Shown here: positions 7,885 to 16,539 of the stretch, piece by piece
Layout of the letters: the number at the start of each line of letters is the position of its first letter
Numbering within the stretch: the first letter of the stretch is position 1
Assembly (NCBI RefSeq): GCF_946885885.1
Contig: NZ_CAMPHN010000076.1
Span: forward strand, 1-20,401
From: an uncultured Pseudomonas sp.
GTDB lineage: Bacteria; Pseudomonadota; Gammaproteobacteria; Pseudomonadales; Pseudomonadaceae
Direction of reading: 5' to 3'
DNA length: 20,401 nt
Translations under genes and position numbers: made by a program
The notes under the pieces: model-generated
Seen by the model: the letters and a program-made list of their open reading frames with translations, nothing else
Databases searched by the model: none
What the model was told of the DNA's origin: nothing

Positions 7885-8973
7885 TCAGCCCCGCGTCAGT
7901 TGCAGCGGCTCTTTGGGGATACAGCAGCAGGCCAGAATCTGCCCTGCCGGCAGCGCTAGCGCTGGCTGTTGGCGCCACTCCACCTCGCCCTTGCAGCCCA
8001 GCCGACAACTGCCGCAATGCCCGCCCCAGCAGTCGGCGGGCAGCTCCACGCCCTGTTCATGCAGGGCATGCAGCAGGCTCGGCTGGCCGTTGTACTCCAG
8101 CGCCTCGCCCTGCCAATCCAGGGCGAACTGCCCGGCCCCCGCGCCCAGGGCGCCAGCACCGAAAGCTTCCCAATGCACCCGCGAGTCGGGTAAAGCCAAG
8201 TCGGCCAGATGTGCCAGACAGGCCTTGAGCAAGGCGTCACCGGCGCAGATGAACACCTCGCTGTCGGCACTGACGATCTCGCTCAGGCGCTGACGATCGA
8301 GCCGACCTTGCCAAGCCACAGGCGCCTGGCTGTCGCGACTAAGCGCTGGGCGATAGTCGAATGCCGGGTGCGCGGCAGCCAACGCCAGCAGCTCTTGGTG
8401 GTAGGCCAGGCCGGCCTGGTCGCGACCGCCATACAGCAAGGTCAACCGTCGACCGCCTGGGCGTTTGAGCCAGGCATGCAGCATGGCGCGCATCGGCGTA
8501 ATACCTACGCCGCCTGCGATCAGCAGCAGGTGGGGGCCGTGCGCATCTGCCAGGGTGAAATGCCCGGCCGGCGGCAGGATGCGTAACGAACGCCCCGGCT
8601 GTGCCTGCTCGGCCAACCATTGGCTCATGCGGCCCTGAGGCTCGCGTTTGATACACAGCTGATAGTGCCAGGGCCGGGCATGCCAGGCCGCCAGGGAATA
8701 GCAGCGGCGCATGGGCCGCGAACCGGCCGGCTGGGCGAGAACGGTGAGGAACTGCCCAGCAGCGAAACGCGGCAACGGCAAGCGCCAGGGATGCACCAGC
8801 TCCAGGTGCAGCAGTTCCTCGCTCAGCCACTGGCTGCTGCGGATACGCAGACGCCTGCCCAAACGCTGCCGCCGCCCACACCACCACAGCCACAGGCCAT
8901 GCAGGCTGATCGCCAGGGTCGCCAACGCACCGAGCAGGCTCAGGCCGACCAGCAACGCGGCGAGATACAACAT
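7885..8973 (-). CDS. Membrane-anchored FAD/NAD(P)H reductase with C-terminal 2Fe-2S domain
   Basis: A 362-residue flavoprotein of the ferredoxin-NADP reductase superfamily. An N-terminal hydrophobic stretch (about residues 2-31) should anchor it in the inner membrane. The FAD site is RCYSL (90-94), the NAD(P) site GGVGITPM (154-161), and the C-terminal plant-type 2Fe-2S domain has Cys315, Cys320, Cys323 and a fourth ligand among Cys349-351 (LACCC). It should pass electrons from cytosolic NAD(P)H to a partner. The start ATG at 8973 lies one base after the stop of the PepSY gene, and the protein then opens with the hydrophobic anchor. An earlier in-frame start at 9018 would overlap the PepSY gene by 44 bases and is less likely. 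Context suggests it feeds electrons to the PepSY protein for iron reduction. Confidence 0.85.
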   Translation of the reverse strand: MLYLAALLVGLSLLGALATLAISLHGLWLWWCGRRQRLGRRLRIRSSQWLSEELLHLELVHPWRLPLPRFAAGQFLTVLAQPAGSRPMRRCYSLAAWHARPWHYQLCIKREPQGRMSQWLAEQAQPGRSLRILPPAGHFTLADAHGPHLLLIAGGVGITPMRAMLHAWLKRPGGRRLTLLYGGRDQAGLAYHQELLALAAAHPAFDYRPALSRDSQAPVAWQGRLDRQRLSEIVSADSEVFICAGDALLKACLAHLADLALPDSRVHWEAFGAGALGAGAGQFALDWQGEALEYNGQPSLLHALHEQGVELPADCWGGHCGSCRLGCKGEVEWRQQPALALPAGQILACCCIPKEPLQLTRG

Positions 8974-8974
8974 C

Positions 8975-9652
8975 CTAGATAGCGGCGCGGCGACGCGATT
9001 GCCACCAGACCCATACACCAGTCAGGCCGAGCAGCGCCAGGGTGAAGCCGAGCACATCGATCCACACCCACTCGCCGGATTTGCCGAAGAAGGCCTTGCC
9101 GGTGTGCATATCCATCACCAACTTGCCGACGGTGTAAGGCTTGACCACTTCGCCCTGGGCCGCCAGCAGCGCTTCGTTGCCAGCCCAGGCGTTCCAGCTC
9201 AGGCCATCGCGGCTTTGCATAGCCCCCATGTCCTTGACGCTGGCCATCAACTGACCGTCGGCCAAGCGACTGATGCCATGCACATCGCCGTCAAGACGCA
9301 GGGCAACATCGTCGCCCTGCAACTGGTATAGGCCCATTTTGCTGGCGACCCAGAGGCTGTCGCCTTCGCTAAGTAACTGGCGCACTTCGAAATCGGCTCG
9401 GCGCAGCGGCAGCCCGTCCGCCTGCTGGACAAACAGGCCCTGCTGGCTGCCGAGCCATAAACGACCATCGGCAGTCTGGGTCACTGCGCGCAGCTCCAGC
9501 TCCTTGTCTGCCGCCATGGATAGCCAGCTGATCGGCATCTCCTTGGTTCCCAGGCTTTTTTCATGAGCGATAAAGATCGCGGTAACCCCGACGATAAACA
9601 TCGGCAGGGCCAGCAGCACCCCGCTCCATAGATGCACAAGACGATTCGACAT
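8975..9652 (-). CDS. Small PepSY-type membrane protein
   Basis: A 225-residue protein with two membrane helices, about residues 9-29 (GVLLALPMFIVGVTAIFIA) and 195-215 (ending TGVWVWWQSRRR), with a roughly 165-residue periplasmic domain between them. The N-terminus (LVHLWSGVLLALP) and the C-terminal helix resemble PepSY-associated transmembrane proteins. The periplasmic part shows three propeller-like strands: DGRLWLGSQQGLF, GDSLWVASKMGLY and DGQLMASVKDMG. The start at 9652 has GAGGAGT upstream, only 17 bases after the receptor stop, and the next gene starts one base after this stop, so the three form an operon. Likely role: membrane relay from the Fe-S flavoprotein to periplasmic ferric siderophore (inference). 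Confidence 0.78.
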   Translation of the reverse strand: MSNRLVHLWSGVLLALPMFIVGVTAIFIAHEKSLGTKEMPISWLSMAADKELELRAVTQTADGRLWLGSQQGLFVQQADGLPLRRADFEVRQLLSEGDSLWVASKMGLYQLQGDDVALRLDGDVHGISRLADGQLMASVKDMGAMQSRDGLSWNAWAGNEALLAAQGEVVKPYTVGKLVMDMHTGKAFFGKSGEWVWIDVLGFTLALLGLTGVWVWWQSRRRAAI

Positions 9653-9669
9653 GGTGTAACTCCTCAGGT

Positions 9670-11841
9670 TTACCAGCTGATTTCCAGGCTCAAGCTATAC
9701 AGCGGCTCGGAATATTCTTGGTTGACTTCACGGTTTTTCAGCGACCCGTCGGCGTTGTAAGTCCGCTTCTCTTGGTCTTTTTGCGCTTGCCCGATGTTTT
9801 CCGCTGCCAGGCGCAGGGTCAAGCTGTCGGTCAAATTGGCGTTGACGAACAGATCGAAGTATTCGACTGAGTCGAAACGAGTGCTCTCGGTGCTTTTGCC
9901 AACCTCATCCTCGAAGTCGCCGACTTTGTTCCAACTACCGCCCACGGTCAGCACGCTGGCCGGGATGCGGTATTCCAGACCGACGTTGGCCAGGTAGCCG
10001 GGCTGCTGCTTGAAGCGACGCTTCTCGCCGGTCGCCTGATCCTTCACTTCGGAATCCAACCAGCTGTAACCAGCGGTGCTACGCAGGCCATCGAAACCCA
10101 ACCAGCCCAGATCGCTGGAAAACTCCAGCTCTGCGCCCCAAATCTTGCCATCGCCGGTGTTCTGCGTTTGCTTGTAGTACTCGCCATCGCCGCTGTCGAG
10201 GAAGGTGACCTCCTCCATCAGGTTCTCGATATCGCGGCGGAACAGGTTCAGCCCGACCACGCCGTCGTTGTTGCCCAGGTAGTGGTCAACGCCCAGGTCA
10301 TAGCCCCAGGACTCTTCCGGCTCCAGCGCCGGGTTGCCGATCTTGTGCGGGTCTACGACGGTGCCGCTCTTGCTGTCGGTCATCGGCGTGATGTCGTCGA
10401 ACTTCGGCCGCCGCACGGTACGCGCCACGCTGCTACGTAGCGCCCAGGCCTCGGCAAAATCCCAACGGTAATGCAGGGACGGGGCGAAGTGCTCTTCACG
10501 GCTGTCCGCCGCGAAACCGGGAATCGAACTCTCCAGCTCGGAGCTTTCCCAACGCAGCCCCGGCTGCAGGTGATGGCTGTCGGCGATACGCCAGGTGTCA
10601 CTGAGATAGAGGTCGAGACGCTTTTCCTCCAGCTGGTATTCGCCATTGGCCTCGGTCTGGGTCACCCCGTTGCTGACCTTGAGCTTGTCGCGCTGGCGCT
10701 TCTTGACGCTGGCGTCGTAACCGCCGAGCAACTCGTGGTCGCCACGCCAGTGGGTCAAGCTCTGACCGAACAACCATTCGCGGTCGCTCTTGTCTTCGTC
10801 CTCGGTTTCCAGCTTGTCGGCGTTGCCGTTGGCCTTGTAGCTCTGCTTGGTCTTGCGCTTGCTGTCATCGAGGTCGCGCACGCTGAAGTGGCTGTCCAGT
10901 TGCAGGTCTTCGGCCAGCGGGCGCTCCCAGGCGAGGCTCAGGCCCAGATTGCGGCTGTCCATCAGTTCCTTCTCGAACTCGCTGCCGTTGCCCGAGCCGT
11001 CGGCCTTGAACTTGAGCTTGCTCTTGTCCTTGTGCATCTCGCTGTCGAGCAGCAGCAGGTCGACGCTGAGTATGTCGCCGCCCTCGCTCTGCCAGCCCCA
11101 GTGCGGCGTCAGGTAGTTCTCGAAGAAGCGCTTGTTCTCTTGCTCCTCTTCGCGCGCACCAGCCACCCCGACAGCGTTGTAGGTCACCTTGTCCTTGCTC
11201 TTGGGCAGGCTGCGGGTCTGCCGGCCGCCGCCGATCAGCCATTGCTGACGCAGGTCTGCCTGGCCCCAACTGAATTGCAGGCTGCCGTCCAACGGGCGCC
11301 GATCGCCGCTGGCGGCGCCAAGGATGACCTGGCGCTGCTCGACGCTGCGCTTTTTCAGGATGATGTTGAGGGTGCCGCCGATACCCTGGGCGTCCATCTG
11401 CGCGGTCGGCGAACGCAGCACCTCGATGCGGTCGACCATGGCCATGGGGATCTGGTCGAGCTGCACTTCGCGCTTCTCGCCGCTGTCGGGCATGCGCCGG
11501 CCATCCAGCAACACTTGCGAGTACTCCTTGTCCAGGCCGCGCAGGCGCAGATCCTTGTTCTCGCCGGGGGCACCGCCGAAGTACATGCCGCTCATATGGC
11601 GCAGGGCATCGCCGAGGCTGCCGTTGCCGTAACGGCGCAAATCCTTGCCGTCGATCACCAGTTTGGGCGCCACCGACTGCCGCCGCTCCTGCAAAGCAAC
11701 GCGCACCCCGTCCACTTGAACCGGCGGCAACGCCGTGACCTCGGCTGCCGCAACCATGCTAGAGGGGGCAGACAACGCCAATAGGATCGCCAATGACAGT
11801 CGGCTTGGCTGAGTGTCAGAAGTTGCTCGCGAGTGCTGCAT
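9670..11841 (-). CDS. TonB-dependent outer-membrane receptor
   Basis: A 723-residue outer-membrane receptor. The signal peptide ends near residue 33 (SMVAAA). The plug domain spans roughly residues 45-170, with DALRHMSGMYFGG, DLRLRGLDKEYSQVLLDGR and VDRIEVLRSPTAQMDAQGIG. The beta-barrel follows and ends in an aromatic residue (YSLSLEISW), as expected for outer-membrane insertion. The ATG at 11841 is supported by a strong GGGAGG site 6 bases upstream. Several barrel segments (about residues 267-290, 324-355, 377-389) are very rich in Lys, Asp and Glu, probably surface loops. Ligand unknown. The PepSY and reductase genes downstream and a Fur-like site upstream argue for a ferric siderophore or similar iron complex. 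Confidence 0.9.
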   Translation of the reverse strand: MQHSRATSDTQPSRLSLAILLALSAPSSMVAAAEVTALPPVQVDGVRVALQERRQSVAPKLVIDGKDLRRYGNGSLGDALRHMSGMYFGGAPGENKDLRLRGLDKEYSQVLLDGRRMPDSGEKREVQLDQIPMAMVDRIEVLRSPTAQMDAQGIGGTLNIILKKRSVEQRQVILGAASGDRRPLDGSLQFSWGQADLRQQWLIGGGRQTRSLPKSKDKVTYNAVGVAGAREEEQENKRFFENYLTPHWGWQSEGGDILSVDLLLLDSEMHKDKSKLKFKADGSGNGSEFEKELMDSRNLGLSLAWERPLAEDLQLDSHFSVRDLDDSKRKTKQSYKANGNADKLETEDEDKSDREWLFGQSLTHWRGDHELLGGYDASVKKRQRDKLKVSNGVTQTEANGEYQLEEKRLDLYLSDTWRIADSHHLQPGLRWESSELESSIPGFAADSREEHFAPSLHYRWDFAEAWALRSSVARTVRRPKFDDITPMTDSKSGTVVDPHKIGNPALEPEESWGYDLGVDHYLGNNDGVVGLNLFRRDIENLMEEVTFLDSGDGEYYKQTQNTGDGKIWGAELEFSSDLGWLGFDGLRSTAGYSWLDSEVKDQATGEKRRFKQQPGYLANVGLEYRIPASVLTVGGSWNKVGDFEDEVGKSTESTRFDSVEYFDLFVNANLTDSLTLRLAAENIGQAQKDQEKRTYNADGSLKNREVNQEYSEPLYSLSLEISW

Positions 11842-11868
11842 AAGGACCTCCCCAGGAAAAGTGGCGAG

Positions 11869-11906
11869 ATCGTATTGATATCAATTTGCAATTGCAACTG
11901 ATTATC
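11869..11906 (-). promoter_or_regulatory. Promoter with overlapping Fur-like box for the receptor gene
   Basis: On the minus strand TTGCAA (11897-11892) and TACGAT (11874-11869) are separated by exactly 17 bases and fit sigma-70 -35 and -10 elements. A Fur-like box covers the -35 region at 11888-11906; read on the plus strand it matches the 19-base consensus at 12 positions by eye. Transcription would begin near 11862, leaving a leader of about 20 bases. The arrangement matches that before piuA base for base in spacing. Fur control is inferred. Confidence 0.65.
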
Positions 11907-11960
11907 CAAACACTAGCGACAAACGGCGCGAGATTGCGCTGCGCCTATCCAGGCCATTGC

Positions 11961-14495
11961 TCAATAAACGTCGCGACGGTAGCGCCCCTGCTCGACCAGC
12001 TCGGTCATAGCCGCCGCGCCCAGCACTGCATTCAACTCCGCGTCCACCCCAGCTGCCATGCCTTCGAGGCTGCCGCAAACGTAGATGGCCGCGCCTGCGG
12101 CCAGCCATTCGCGCAGCTGCTCGGCGGCCTCGCTCAGGCAATCCTGTACATAGCGTTTGTGTGCTTGGTCGCGGGAGAAAGCCAGGTCCAGGCGCGCCAA
12201 GTCGCCGCTGGCGAGCCAACCTTGCAGCTCGTCCCGACAATAGAAGTCATGGGCGGCATTGCGCTCGCCAAACAGCAGCCAGTTGCGTCTGTGGCCAGCG
12301 GCAATCCGTGCCTTGAGCAGGCTGCGCAGCCCGGCCAGACCGGTGCCGTTGCCGATCAGAATTACCGGTCGCGCATCTTCCGGCGCATGGAAGGCGCTGT
12401 TGCGCCGCACCCGCGCCATCACCCGCTGCTGCAAGGGTACGTATTCGCTTAGCCAGCCGGAACCTATGCCCAGCGAGCCGTCGGCGTGCCGCTCCTGACG
12501 CACCAGCAGTTGCAACATGCCGTCGCTGGGCAATGAGGCGATGGAATAGTCGCGCGGCGCCAAGGGCGCCAGGGCATCGAGCAGGGCCTGGGCATGCAGG
12601 CCGAGCAGATGGGCGAAGCTCTCCGGCAGTTGCTTGCCGGCCAGGGCCTGCCGCAACGACTGCTGTATGCCGTCGAGGGTGACCGGCTCGTCGCCATCCA
12701 GACCGAAGCGCTGCAACCAGGCCCGTACCACGCCATCGGCCTGGCGTGGCAGCACTTGCAGAATATCGCCGGCCAGCCAGTCGTCGGCCGATTCGCCGCG
12801 CATCCCGATCATATAAGTGGGCGCGCTCTGGCTGCCGGGGTTGAGCAGTTCGCGCTGGTGCAGCGTCCACAGCCCATAGGCGTTGCCCGCCTGGTTCGTT
12901 TGCCGGGCGCCGGTCAAGTCGCTCAATTGCCGCTGCCAATCGGCCAAGGCCAGGCTATCGCAGGCATCCACTTGCACCGGATCGAACAGCGTGCGGGCGC
13001 CTTGCTGGCCGAGCCAAGCGTGCAGGCGCTCGGCAAAACCGCAGAAATGCCGGTACTGACGGTCGCCGAGGGCGAGCATGGCATAGCGCAGATTCGCCAG
13101 CCCCAGCGCCTGGCCGAGCAATGTGCGCTCGAAGCCGCGGGCGCTGTCCGGCGCCTCGCCATCGCCAAAAGTGCTGACCACGAACAGCGCATGCTGCGCC
13201 TCGCTCAGGGTCTGCCGGTCGATACGACCGAGCGGCTCGACCCGCACGCCGTGCCCCGCCGCCTGCAATTGCCCGGCGGTTTGCCAGGCCAACTGTTCGG
13301 CGAACCCGCTCTGGCTGGCAAAGCCGATCAACCAGTCCTGCAGACCTTGACCCGCCGGCCGCAGGGCCCCGCGTGCGGCCAGCGCGGCGCGCTTCTTGCG
13401 TCGACGATCGAGGTACAGCAGCCAACCGGTAATGGCGAACAACGGCATGCTCAGGCTGGCCAGGAACATCAGGATGCGCCCGGTCAGGCCGAAGTAACTG
13501 CCGACATGCAAGGCATAGACGCTGGCCAGCAGTTGATCGCCGAACGCCTGTTCGCGGTAGCGCTTGTGCTGGCCCCGCGCACCGCTTTGCGCATCCAGGC
13601 TGAGTTGATTGTAGGCGCGTTCATGGGGGGCGTCGTCGCGCAGGTAGAACACCATGGCCGGCTGCCCCGCGGCGACGGGCAAGCGCAGGCTGTAGCCAGT
13701 CAGTTGCGGCCCGGCGGCCTGCTGCAAACCGGCCCAAAGCGCCGCATAGTTCACTGCCGGCACAGCCGCCGGCATGGCGCCGGGCGCGGGCCGGCCGCCG
13801 CGTTTGCGCGGCTCGCCAGCCGGCTCGCTGCTGAGCAGGCCGGTCAGGCTTTCGCGGTACCAGTCGTAGGACCAATACAGCCCGGTCAACGCCGCACAGA
13901 GGTAGAACGCCAGGCACCAGGTACCGGCCACCGCATGCAGATCCCAGTTGAACGCGCGGCCACGTTTAGCCCAATCCAGAGTCAACCAAGCGCGCCAGTT
14001 CATGGCCTGACGCGGCCAACGCAGATAGAGCCCGGAGAGGCAGAAGAAGATCAGCGCCAGGGTGCTGGCGGCGGTGATCTGCTTGCCGTACTCGCCCATG
14101 GCGAGAAAGCGGTGCAATTCCAGCATCAGGTCGAAAAAACCCTGCCCGCTCGGCTCACCGAGCAACTCGCCGCTATAGGGATCGAAGTAGCGAACCTCGC
14201 CGCGCTTCTCGCCCGGCGGCGGCGCAAATATCACCCGGCCGGCATGCTCAGGCGTCGCTTCAATGTTCAAACGCACCAGCCGCTGCTGGCTGGCCGCCTC
14301 GATCTTCGGCAGCAACACATCGGCCGGCAACACGCCGCCGTCACGCACTTCGACCCGCAACACCTCGGGATTGAGCGCGCGCAGCAGTTCGTCCTGGAAC
14401 GAATAGGCCGCGCCGGTCAGGCCCATCAGCGCCAGCACCAGACCGGCGCTGATGCCGAGCAGCCAATGCAATTGAAAGAGGATTTTCTTGAACAC
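11961..14495 (-). CDS. piuB: PepSY-flavodoxin-FAD/NAD reductase PiuB
   Basis: An 844-residue inner-membrane reductase resembling P. aeruginosa PA4513 (PiuB). The N-terminal PepSY part has four membrane helices near residues 7-33, 140-156, 183-210 and 335-360, with helix histidines ([22 protein letters not shown]) that could bind haem. A sulfite-reductase-like flavoprotein part follows: flavodoxin domain from about residue 385 ([31 protein letters not shown]), FAD site RDYSIAS (about 646-652), NAD(P) site IGNGTGLAG (about 712-720), and YVCGS (about 805). It ends in Tyr, like sulfite-reductase-type flavoproteins. It should move electrons from NAD(P)H to periplasmic ferric siderophore. GTG at 14495 is preferred because it gives [14 protein letters not shown], the usual family opening; another GTG lies at 14537. 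Confidence 0.9.
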   Translation of the reverse strand: MFKKILFQLHWLLGISAGLVLALMGLTGAAYSFQDELLRALNPEVLRVEVRDGGVLPADVLLPKIEAASQQRLVRLNIEATPEHAGRVIFAPPPGEKRGEVRYFDPYSGELLGEPSGQGFFDLMLELHRFLAMGEYGKQITAASTLALIFFCLSGLYLRWPRQAMNWRAWLTLDWAKRGRAFNWDLHAVAGTWCLAFYLCAALTGLYWSYDWYRESLTGLLSSEPAGEPRKRGGRPAPGAMPAAVPAVNYAALWAGLQQAAGPQLTGYSLRLPVAAGQPAMVFYLRDDAPHERAYNQLSLDAQSGARGQHKRYREQAFGDQLLASVYALHVGSYFGLTGRILMFLASLSMPLFAITGWLLYLDRRRKKRAALAARGALRPAGQGLQDWLIGFASQSGFAEQLAWQTAGQLQAAGHGVRVEPLGRIDRQTLSEAQHALFVVSTFGDGEAPDSARGFERTLLGQALGLANLRYAMLALGDRQYRHFCGFAERLHAWLGQQGARTLFDPVQVDACDSLALADWQRQLSDLTGARQTNQAGNAYGLWTLHQRELLNPGSQSAPTYMIGMRGESADDWLAGDILQVLPRQADGVVRAWLQRFGLDGDEPVTLDGIQQSLRQALAGKQLPESFAHLLGLHAQALLDALAPLAPRDYSIASLPSDGMLQLLVRQERHADGSLGIGSGWLSEYVPLQQRVMARVRRNSAFHAPEDARPVILIGNGTGLAGLRSLLKARIAAGHRRNWLLFGERNAAHDFYCRDELQGWLASGDLARLDLAFSRDQAHKRYVQDCLSEAAEQLREWLAAGAAIYVCGSLEGMAAGVDAELNAVLGAAAMTELVEQGRYRRDVY

Positions 14496-14553
14496 GAAAA
14501 AGTACCTGACAGAAGCGACGACCACTGCGGTTGTCACTGCGGCGCAATGCTAT

Positions 14554-14572
14554 TTGAGAAGCAGTTGCATTT
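14554..14572. promoter_or_regulatory. Degenerate Fur-like site upstream of piuB
   Basis: The plus-strand sequence TTGAGAAGCAGTTGCATTT matches 16 of 19 positions with TTGATAATCAATTGCATTT, the minus-strand Fur/promoter sequence before piuA. It sits in the 102-base gap between the FMN oxidase gene and piuB, in the opposite orientation relative to its gene. No convincing -35/-10 pair was seen with it. It may give piuB its own iron control. Confidence 0.4.
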
Positions 14573-14597
14573 GTTTTCGAGGTCCGTGGCTTTACCT

Positions 14598-15713
14598 CTA
14601 ATTTACACAGGGGCCGCTTCGCCCCTTGAGCGACTGCAATGCCTCCGGCCCGATACAGGAAAGATCGCGGCAGCCGCTCAAGGCCATGCCGACTTCCAGT
14701 TCCTCGCGCAGTAGCTTGAGCAGGTGCGCCACGCCCAGGGCGCCGGCCGTGGCCAGGGCATGGATATAGGGCCGGCCGATCAGCACCGCATTGGCGCCCA
14801 GCGCCAGGGCCTTGAATACATCGGTGCCGCGCCTGATGCCGCCGTCCACCAGAATCGTCGCAGCCGCGCCCAGTTCCGAGCGGATGCCGGGCAAGGCCTT
14901 GAGCGCCGGCCATTGCGAATCCAGCACCCGGCCGCCATGGTTGGAGACGATGACGCCCGCCGCTCCCGCGTCCATGGCCAAGCGCGCGTCCTCGGGGTGC
15001 AGAATGCCCTTGAGCAGGATCGGCAGACGGCTGTGTCGGCACAGCCAGCGCACATCCTCCCAGTTCGGCGCGATTGCCAGCATGCCGTCGAATACCGCGC
15101 TGCCACCCGGCGGCACCTGCGGCAGGACTGGCGGCTCGGCGATATTCACCGCGGCTACGCCTTCCGGCAAGACGAAGGCCGCGCGCTGTTCGCGATTGCG
15201 CAGCCCCGACACCGGCGCGTCCACGGTCAGCACCAGGGCGCGATAGCCGGCCGCCTCGGCGCGCTGCGCCAGGGCCAGGGTCGCGGGCCCGCCGCCCTGC
15301 CAGTACAGCTGGAACCACAGCGGGCCGGGCGCCGCTTCGGCGACCTGCTCCAACGGCGTGGAGGCGAACGAGCTGAGCACCGCGGCGCCGCCCATCACCC
15401 CGGCACCCAACACCGTGGCCAACTCGCCCTCGGCGTGGAACAGCTGCTGGTAGGCCACCGGCGCCAACAGGATGGGGTGCTGCAATTCATCGCCGAGCAG
15501 TTGGCAGCGGGTATGGCCGCCGCGCAGATCGCGCAGCATGCGCGGCACTATCGCCCACTCCCGCCAGACATCCAGATTGGCCTGGCAGGTCAGTTCGTCC
15601 GCCGCGCCGCCTTGCAGGTAGGCCAAGGCATTGGCGTCCAGGCGCTCCAGGGCATAACGCTGATAGTCGCAGGCGGCGACCAGATCGGCCGGAATAGCGC
15701 TCAAGGGTTCCAT
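14598..15713 (-). CDS. FMN-dependent alpha-hydroxy-acid oxidase/dehydrogenase
   Basis: A 371-residue TIM-barrel flavoenzyme of the lactate/glycolate oxidase family, oxidising an L-2-hydroxy acid to the 2-oxo acid. Expected residues are present by alignment to plant glycolate oxidase: Tyr32 (AYLQGG), Tyr137 (FQLYWQ), Asp165 (LTVDAP), Lys235 (ILLKGI), the catalytic base His259 and Arg262 in VSNHGGR, and the phosphate-binding VDGGIRRGTDVFKALALGA. The residue matching the active-site Trp of glycolate oxidase is in SSFAS, so substrate may differ. No signal peptide or membrane segment is seen, so it should be cytoplasmic. It starts one base after the piuC stop, so it is translated with piuC. Substrate unknown; the lldD name is not justified because the context is iron uptake, not lactate use. 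Confidence 0.88.
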   Translation of the reverse strand: MEPLSAIPADLVAACDYQRYALERLDANALAYLQGGAADELTCQANLDVWREWAIVPRMLRDLRGGHTRCQLLGDELQHPILLAPVAYQQLFHAEGELATVLGAGVMGGAAVLSSFASTPLEQVAEAAPGPLWFQLYWQGGGPATLALAQRAEAAGYRALVLTVDAPVSGLRNREQRAAFVLPEGVAAVNIAEPPVLPQVPPGGSAVFDGMLAIAPNWEDVRWLCRHSRLPILLKGILHPEDARLAMDAGAAGVIVSNHGGRVLDSQWPALKALPGIRSELGAAATILVDGGIRRGTDVFKALALGANAVLIGRPYIHALATAGALGVAHLLKLLREELEVGMALSGCRDLSCIGPEALQSLKGRSGPCVN

Positions 15714-15714
15714 T

Positions 15715-16392
15715 TCAGTCCGCCCACTGCCGCAGCAGGTTGTGATAAGTCCCGGTCAGGCTCACCACCTCGTCGCTGTCGCCCAGATCATGGCGCAGCT
15801 TGAGGATGGTCATGTCCAAGTCGAAGAGCATCTTGCGTTGCCAGGCGTCGCGCACGCGGCTTTGCGTCCAGAGGAAGGAGGCGATACGCGCGCCGCGGGT
15901 CACCGGCTCGACACGGTGCAGGCTGGTCGCCGGATAGACGATGGCGTCGCCCGCCTCCAGCTTGATCTCATGCTCGCCATAGGTGTCCTCGACGATCAAC
16001 TCGCCGCCGTCGTACTCCTCCGGCTCGCTGAGAAACACCGTGGTGGAGACATCGGTACGCACCTGATCATTGCTGAAACGGTCGCGCTGCAGAGCGTTGT
16101 CCACATGGTTGCCGTAACGACCGCCGCCGCTGTAGCAATTGAACATCGGCGGCAGCATATGCCGCGGCAGCACGGCGGAAACGAACAGCGGATGACGCGC
16201 CAGTGCATCGGCGACACGCTGCGCCAGCCCGGCGAAGGCCGGCGAATCCGGCGGAAACTGCAGATTTTGTTTGAGGCTCGCCGCCTGGGCGCCGGACGTT
16301 TGCACGCCGTCGACCCAGGCATGGGCCGCCAGTTCGGCACGTAGCGCGGCGACTTCCTGTTTACTCAACACTTGCGGAATATGTAGCAGCAT
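15715..16392 (-). CDS. piuC: PKHD-type Fe(II)/2-oxoglutarate hydroxylase PiuC
   Basis: A 225-residue cytoplasmic dioxygenase of the PKHD-hydroxylase (YbiX/PiuC) family. The iron ligands are His96 and Asp98 (GNHVDN) and His159 (SLHRV). Arg169 (GARIASF) is the likely 2-oxoglutarate contact. The family is iron-regulated and found beside Fiu/PiuA-type receptors; its natural substrate is not firmly known. The ATG at 16392 is chosen over 16422 because it gives the normal family length and start (MLLHIPQVLS) and has GGAGAG upstream. It is separated from piuA by a terminator, a hairpin and a REP pair, so it may depend on read-through or its own promoter. The FMN oxidase gene begins one base after its stop. 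Confidence 0.93.
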   Translation of the reverse strand: MLLHIPQVLSKQEVAALRAELAAHAWVDGVQTSGAQAASLKQNLQFPPDSPAFAGLAQRVADALARHPLFVSAVLPRHMLPPMFNCYSGGGRYGNHVDNALQRDRFSNDQVRTDVSTTVFLSEPEEYDGGELIVEDTYGEHEIKLEAGDAIVYPATSLHRVEPVTRGARIASFLWTQSRVRDAWQRKMLFDLDMTILKLRHDLGDSDEVVSLTGTYHNLLRQWAD

Positions 16393-16425
16393 CGACGCTC
16401 TCTCCACAAAATACAAAGGCAATGT

Positions 16426-16446
16426 CCCGCCAGCGGTGCTGGCGGG
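16426..16446. other. Short perfect hairpin before piuC
   Basis: CCCGCCAGC and GCTGGCGGG form a perfect 9-base-pair stem with a 3-base loop, 34 bases upstream of the piuC start. There is no T-tract on either strand, so it is not a classical terminator. It could protect the piuC mRNA 5' end or slow read-through from piuA. Confidence 0.6.
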
Positions 16447-16458
16447 TGGTGCGAAACC

Positions 16459-16523
16459 GTAGGAGCGGCCTTGGCCGCGATGTTTTTCTATTCAGCTCTA
16501 TTCGCGGGCAAGCCCGCTCCTAC
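16459..16523. repeat. REP pair between piuA and piuC
   Basis: Inverted pair of two slightly different GTAG units. The left copy starts GTAGGAGCGGCCTTGGCCGC at 16459. The right copy, read on the minus strand from 16523, starts GTAGGAGCGGGCTTGCCCGC. The left unit is the same type as the pair after dppF. A conserved tail sequence follows 17 bases after the right copy. Confidence 0.88.
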
Positions 16524-16539
16524 AAGGGCTGAGCATTCG

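Noticed and set aside
10471..11784. Plus-strand open frame (437 codons) opposite the TonB receptor gene
   Set aside because: Antisense shadow: low-complexity Val/Ala/Leu/Gln translation with no motif, while the minus strand encodes a full receptor with signal peptide and terminal aromatic residue.
11920..11960. Possible hairpin downstream of the piuB stop
   Set aside because: A short GGCGC/GCGCC stem with a long loop and a poor T-tract; common by chance at this GC content.
12594..14714. Very long plus-strand open frame (706 codons) opposite piuB
   Set aside because: It is the antisense shadow of a high-GC gene; the minus strand has clear PepSY, flavodoxin and FAD/NAD motifs, while the plus-strand translation has no recognisable domain and is Gln/Arg/Ala-rich.
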